The notes beneath the pieces are model-generated. The model saw only the letters and a program-made list of their open reading frames with translations. It did not search any database and was not told the origin of the DNA. The translations under genes and the position numbers were made by a program. 49,637 nt of DNA from Thermus tenuipuniceus (GTDB lineage: Bacteria; Deinococcota; Deinococci; Deinococcales; Thermaceae): the NCBI RefSeq assembly GCF_002964845.1, contig NZ_PRDA01000030.1, positions 1 through 49,637 of the forward strand, read 5' to 3'. Position 1 is the stretch's first letter; each line of letters starts with the position of its first letter. Of this stretch, positions 48,003 through 49,637 are shown piece by piece.

Positions 48003-48619
48003 GCCTCACCCCCCATGCGGGCCTGGAAGGCCTCCCAAGCCGCCAGGTCCATGACCAGGCGCTCGGTGCGCAGGATATCGTAGACGTTTAACCCCTCCGG
48101 CGCCAGGGTCACCACCCAAGGGAGGTTCCGGGCAGCCCGGCGCACCAGCTCGCTGGCCGTCACCAGGAGCACGCTTTCCGAGCCATCTAGCCCCACGGCC
48201 TTGGCCCAGGCCAGAAACTCCTTGGTCTTGCTGTTAACCCCGGCGAAGTCCTCCACCAGAAGGAGCTTGCCCTCCTTGGCCCGATCGGCCACGGCCATGG
48301 CCAACCCCGCCTGCCGCACCTTCTTGGGCAGGGTGTAGCGGTAGTCCCGGGGCTTGGGTCCGAAGACCGTACCCCCGCCCACGAAGATGGGGGCGCCGAT
48401 ATCCCCGTGGCGGGCCCGCCCGGTGTGCTTCTGGGGATAGATCTTGCGGCCCGAGTAAGCCACCTCGCCCCGGGTCTTGGTGCTGGCCGTCCCCCGGCGC
48501 CTTTTCGCCAGCTGCCAGCGCACCACCTCCCATAGGAGATGGGGGTTAACCTCCTGGGGGAGATCGGCGGCAAGCTCCCGCTTGCCGGAAGAGGAGAGAA
48601 CAGGAATCTGGTACACCAT
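47999..48619 (-). CDS. rplD: 50S ribosomal protein L4
   Basis: 206 residues from the ATG at 48619. [39 protein letters not shown] and [20 protein letters not shown]. The AGGAGG site is only two bases from this ATG but five from a GTG one codon later (48616), so translation may begin at the GTG. Extended loop reaches the exit tunnel. Confidence 0.96.
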   Translation of the reverse strand: MVYQIPVLSSSGKRELAADLPQEVNPHLLWEVVRWQLAKRRRGTASTKTRGEVAYSGRKIYPQKHTGRARHGDIGAPIFVGGGTVFGPKPRDYRYTLPKKVRQAGLAMAVADRAKEGKLLLVEDFAGVNSKTKEFLAWAKAVGLDGSESVLLVTASELVRRAARNLPWVVTLAPEGLNVYDILRTERLVMDLAAWEAFQARMGGEA

Positions 48620-48627
48620 GCCCTCCT

Positions 48628-49248
48628 TTACTTGGCCACCTTCTTGGTCTGGCGCACCAGCACCAGGCCCCCGTTGGGTCCCGGCACGGCCCCCTTGACC
48701 AAGAGGAGGTTTTCCTCGGGGATCACGTCCACCACCTCGAGGTTCATCACCGTGACCCGCTCCGCCCCGTAGCGGCCAGCCATGCGCTTGCCCTTATAGA
48801 CCCGGCCCGGGGTCTTGCGGTTGCCGATGGAGCCCGGGTGGCGGTGGATCTTATGGGCGCCGTGGGAGTCAGGACCGCCGGCGAAGTTCCAGCGCTTCAT
48901 CCCCCCCGCCGTGCCCCGGCCCTTGGAGGTGCCGGTCACGTCTACCCGCTCGCCAGCCTTAAAAATCTCCACAGTCACCACGTCGCCCTCAGGGTTGAAG
49001 TCGCGGATCTCCTTCAGGATGCGCACCGGACCCACCCCGGCCCGGGCGAAATGCCCCTTCATGGGCCGGTTGACCCGCTTGGGATTCTGGGGCAGGAAGC
49101 CCAGCTGGACCGCCGTGTACCCGTCCTTCTCCGGGGTCCGCCGCTGGACCACAGGGCAGGGCCCAGCCAGGATCACGGTGACGGGAATGGCACGGTCCTC
49201 CCGGTAAATCCGGGTCATGCCCACCTTCATGCCCAGGATGCCCTTCAT
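48628..49248 (-). CDS. rplC: 50S ribosomal protein L3
   Basis: 206 residues. [60 protein letters not shown] and [19 protein letters not shown]. Overlaps rpsJ by ATGA; rplD follows after eight bases. Confidence 0.97.
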   Translation of the reverse strand: MKGILGMKVGMTRIYREDRAIPVTVILAGPCPVVQRRTPEKDGYTAVQLGFLPQNPKRVNRPMKGHFARAGVGPVRILKEIRDFNPEGDVVTVEIFKAGERVDVTGTSKGRGTAGGMKRWNFAGGPDSHGAHKIHRHPGSIGNRKTPGRVYKGKRMAGRYGAERVTVMNLEVVDVIPEENLLLVKGAVPGPNGGLVLVRQTKKVAK

Positions 49249-49562
49249 TTGCCACCCCCCACGGTCTTGATCTCAATCTCCACCCCGGTGGGCAGGTCTA
49301 AGGACATGAGGCTCTCGATGGTTTTGCGGTTGGGGTTCAGGATGTCCACCAGACGGTGGTGGGTGCGAAGCTCAAAGTGCTCCCGGGAGTCCTTGTGCTT
49401 GAAAGGACCCCGGATCACGGTGAAGCGCCGCACCCGGGTGGGCAGGGGCACGGGACCCGAGACCTGGGCCCCGGAGCGCCGGGCGGCCTCCACAATCTTC
49501 TGGGCCGAGGCGTCCAGGGTCTTGTGGTCAAAGCCCCGTAGCTTGATGCGGATCTTGGGCAT
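49245..49562 (-). CDS. rpsJ: 30S ribosomal protein S10
   Basis: 105 residues, also a transcription antitermination factor (NusE). [59 protein letters not shown]. Eight bases after tuf, so the S10 operon here seems to continue from the str operon. Confidence 0.97.
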   Translation of the reverse strand: MPKIRIKLRGFDHKTLDASAQKIVEAARRSGAQVSGPVPLPTRVRRFTVIRGPFKHKDSREHFELRTHHRLVDILNPNRKTIESLMSLDLPTGVEIEIKTVGGGK

Positions 49563-49570
49563 GCCTCACC

Positions 49571-49637
49571 TCACTCCAGGATCTTGGTGACCACGCCGGC
49601 GCCCACGGTCCGCCCACCCTCACGAATGGCAAACCGC
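49571..49637 (-). CDS. tuf: Elongation factor Tu, C-terminal end (partial)
   Basis: The last 21 codons and the stop of EF-Tu on the minus strand: RFAIREGGRTVGAGVVTKIL then E and TGA. This is the universal EF-Tu ending. The rest of the gene lies beyond the window. Its place directly before rpsJ matches the str-S10 junction. Confidence 0.93.
   Translation of the reverse strand, partial: RFAIREGGRTVGAGVVTKILE

Overview
The window looks like chromosomal DNA of a Thermus species (Deinococcota). G+C is very high and third codon positions are mostly G or C. Genes are tightly packed, often with 1-4 base stop/start overlaps. Many proteins are of recognisable Thermus type: the GdhA/GdhB glutamate dehydrogenase pair, the futalosine-pathway enzyme MqnD, a C-to-A alkyltransferase-like protein, zinc-type ribosomal proteins S4, S14, L24 and L36, and a bacillithiol gene. 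The exact species cannot be named from the sequence alone.

Layout. 1-535: a decayed Uma2-type nuclease gene (minus) and the purC leader. 536-6460 (plus): de novo purine operon purC-purS-purQ-HAD-purL-purF. 6502-6777 (minus): a small membrane protein. 6894-10913 (plus): glyA, recN and a GAF-GGDEF cyclase gene interrupted by an in-frame stop. 10897-14135 (minus): gmk-rpoZ-coaBC-argR-marC. 14228-15655 (plus): a GH13 amylase. 15652-22957 (minus): one long run of a methyltransferase/TPR/DUF2325-like protein, mqnD, a CRP-type regulator, bshC (frameshifted at a T8 run), a SpoIID-like protein and an alkyltransferase-like repair protein. 23071-25820 (minus): GNAT, D-hydroxyacid dehydrogenase, MoaD/ThiS-like protein and a deoxyhypusine-synthase-like protein. 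25942-28487 (minus): gdhA-gdhB. 28560-32750 (minus): TPR protein, SPOR protein, rex and a lipoprotein, then a polyprenyl diphosphate synthase with its own promoter. 32824-34719: an HNH nuclease, an EamA transporter and a membrane coiled-coil protein. 34780-49637 (minus): the S10-spc-alpha ribosomal cluster from the 3' end of tuf to rplQ, with secY, adk, map, infA and rpoA.

How the genes fit together. The purine operon carries PRPP amidotransferase, three-part FGAM synthase and SAICAR synthase; glyA supplies one-carbon units for the same pathway. MqnD and the polyprenyl synthase both serve menaquinone; Rex reads the NADH/NAD+ ratio. BshC, RecN and the alkyltransferase-like protein point to thiol and DNA-damage protection. 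The ribosomal cluster follows the standard bacterial order.

Most notable points: a homopolymer frameshift in bshC that transcriptional slippage could repair; a nonsense codon splitting an otherwise intact GAF-GGDEF protein; loss of the usual flap cysteine in CoaBC; a MoaD-like protein with a 23-residue tail after its GG; an undescribed methyltransferase-TPR-DUF2325-like fusion; start codons repeatedly placed 6-7 bases after a -10 box (leaderless mRNAs); and a strong excess of the palindrome CCTCGAGG, about one per kilobase.
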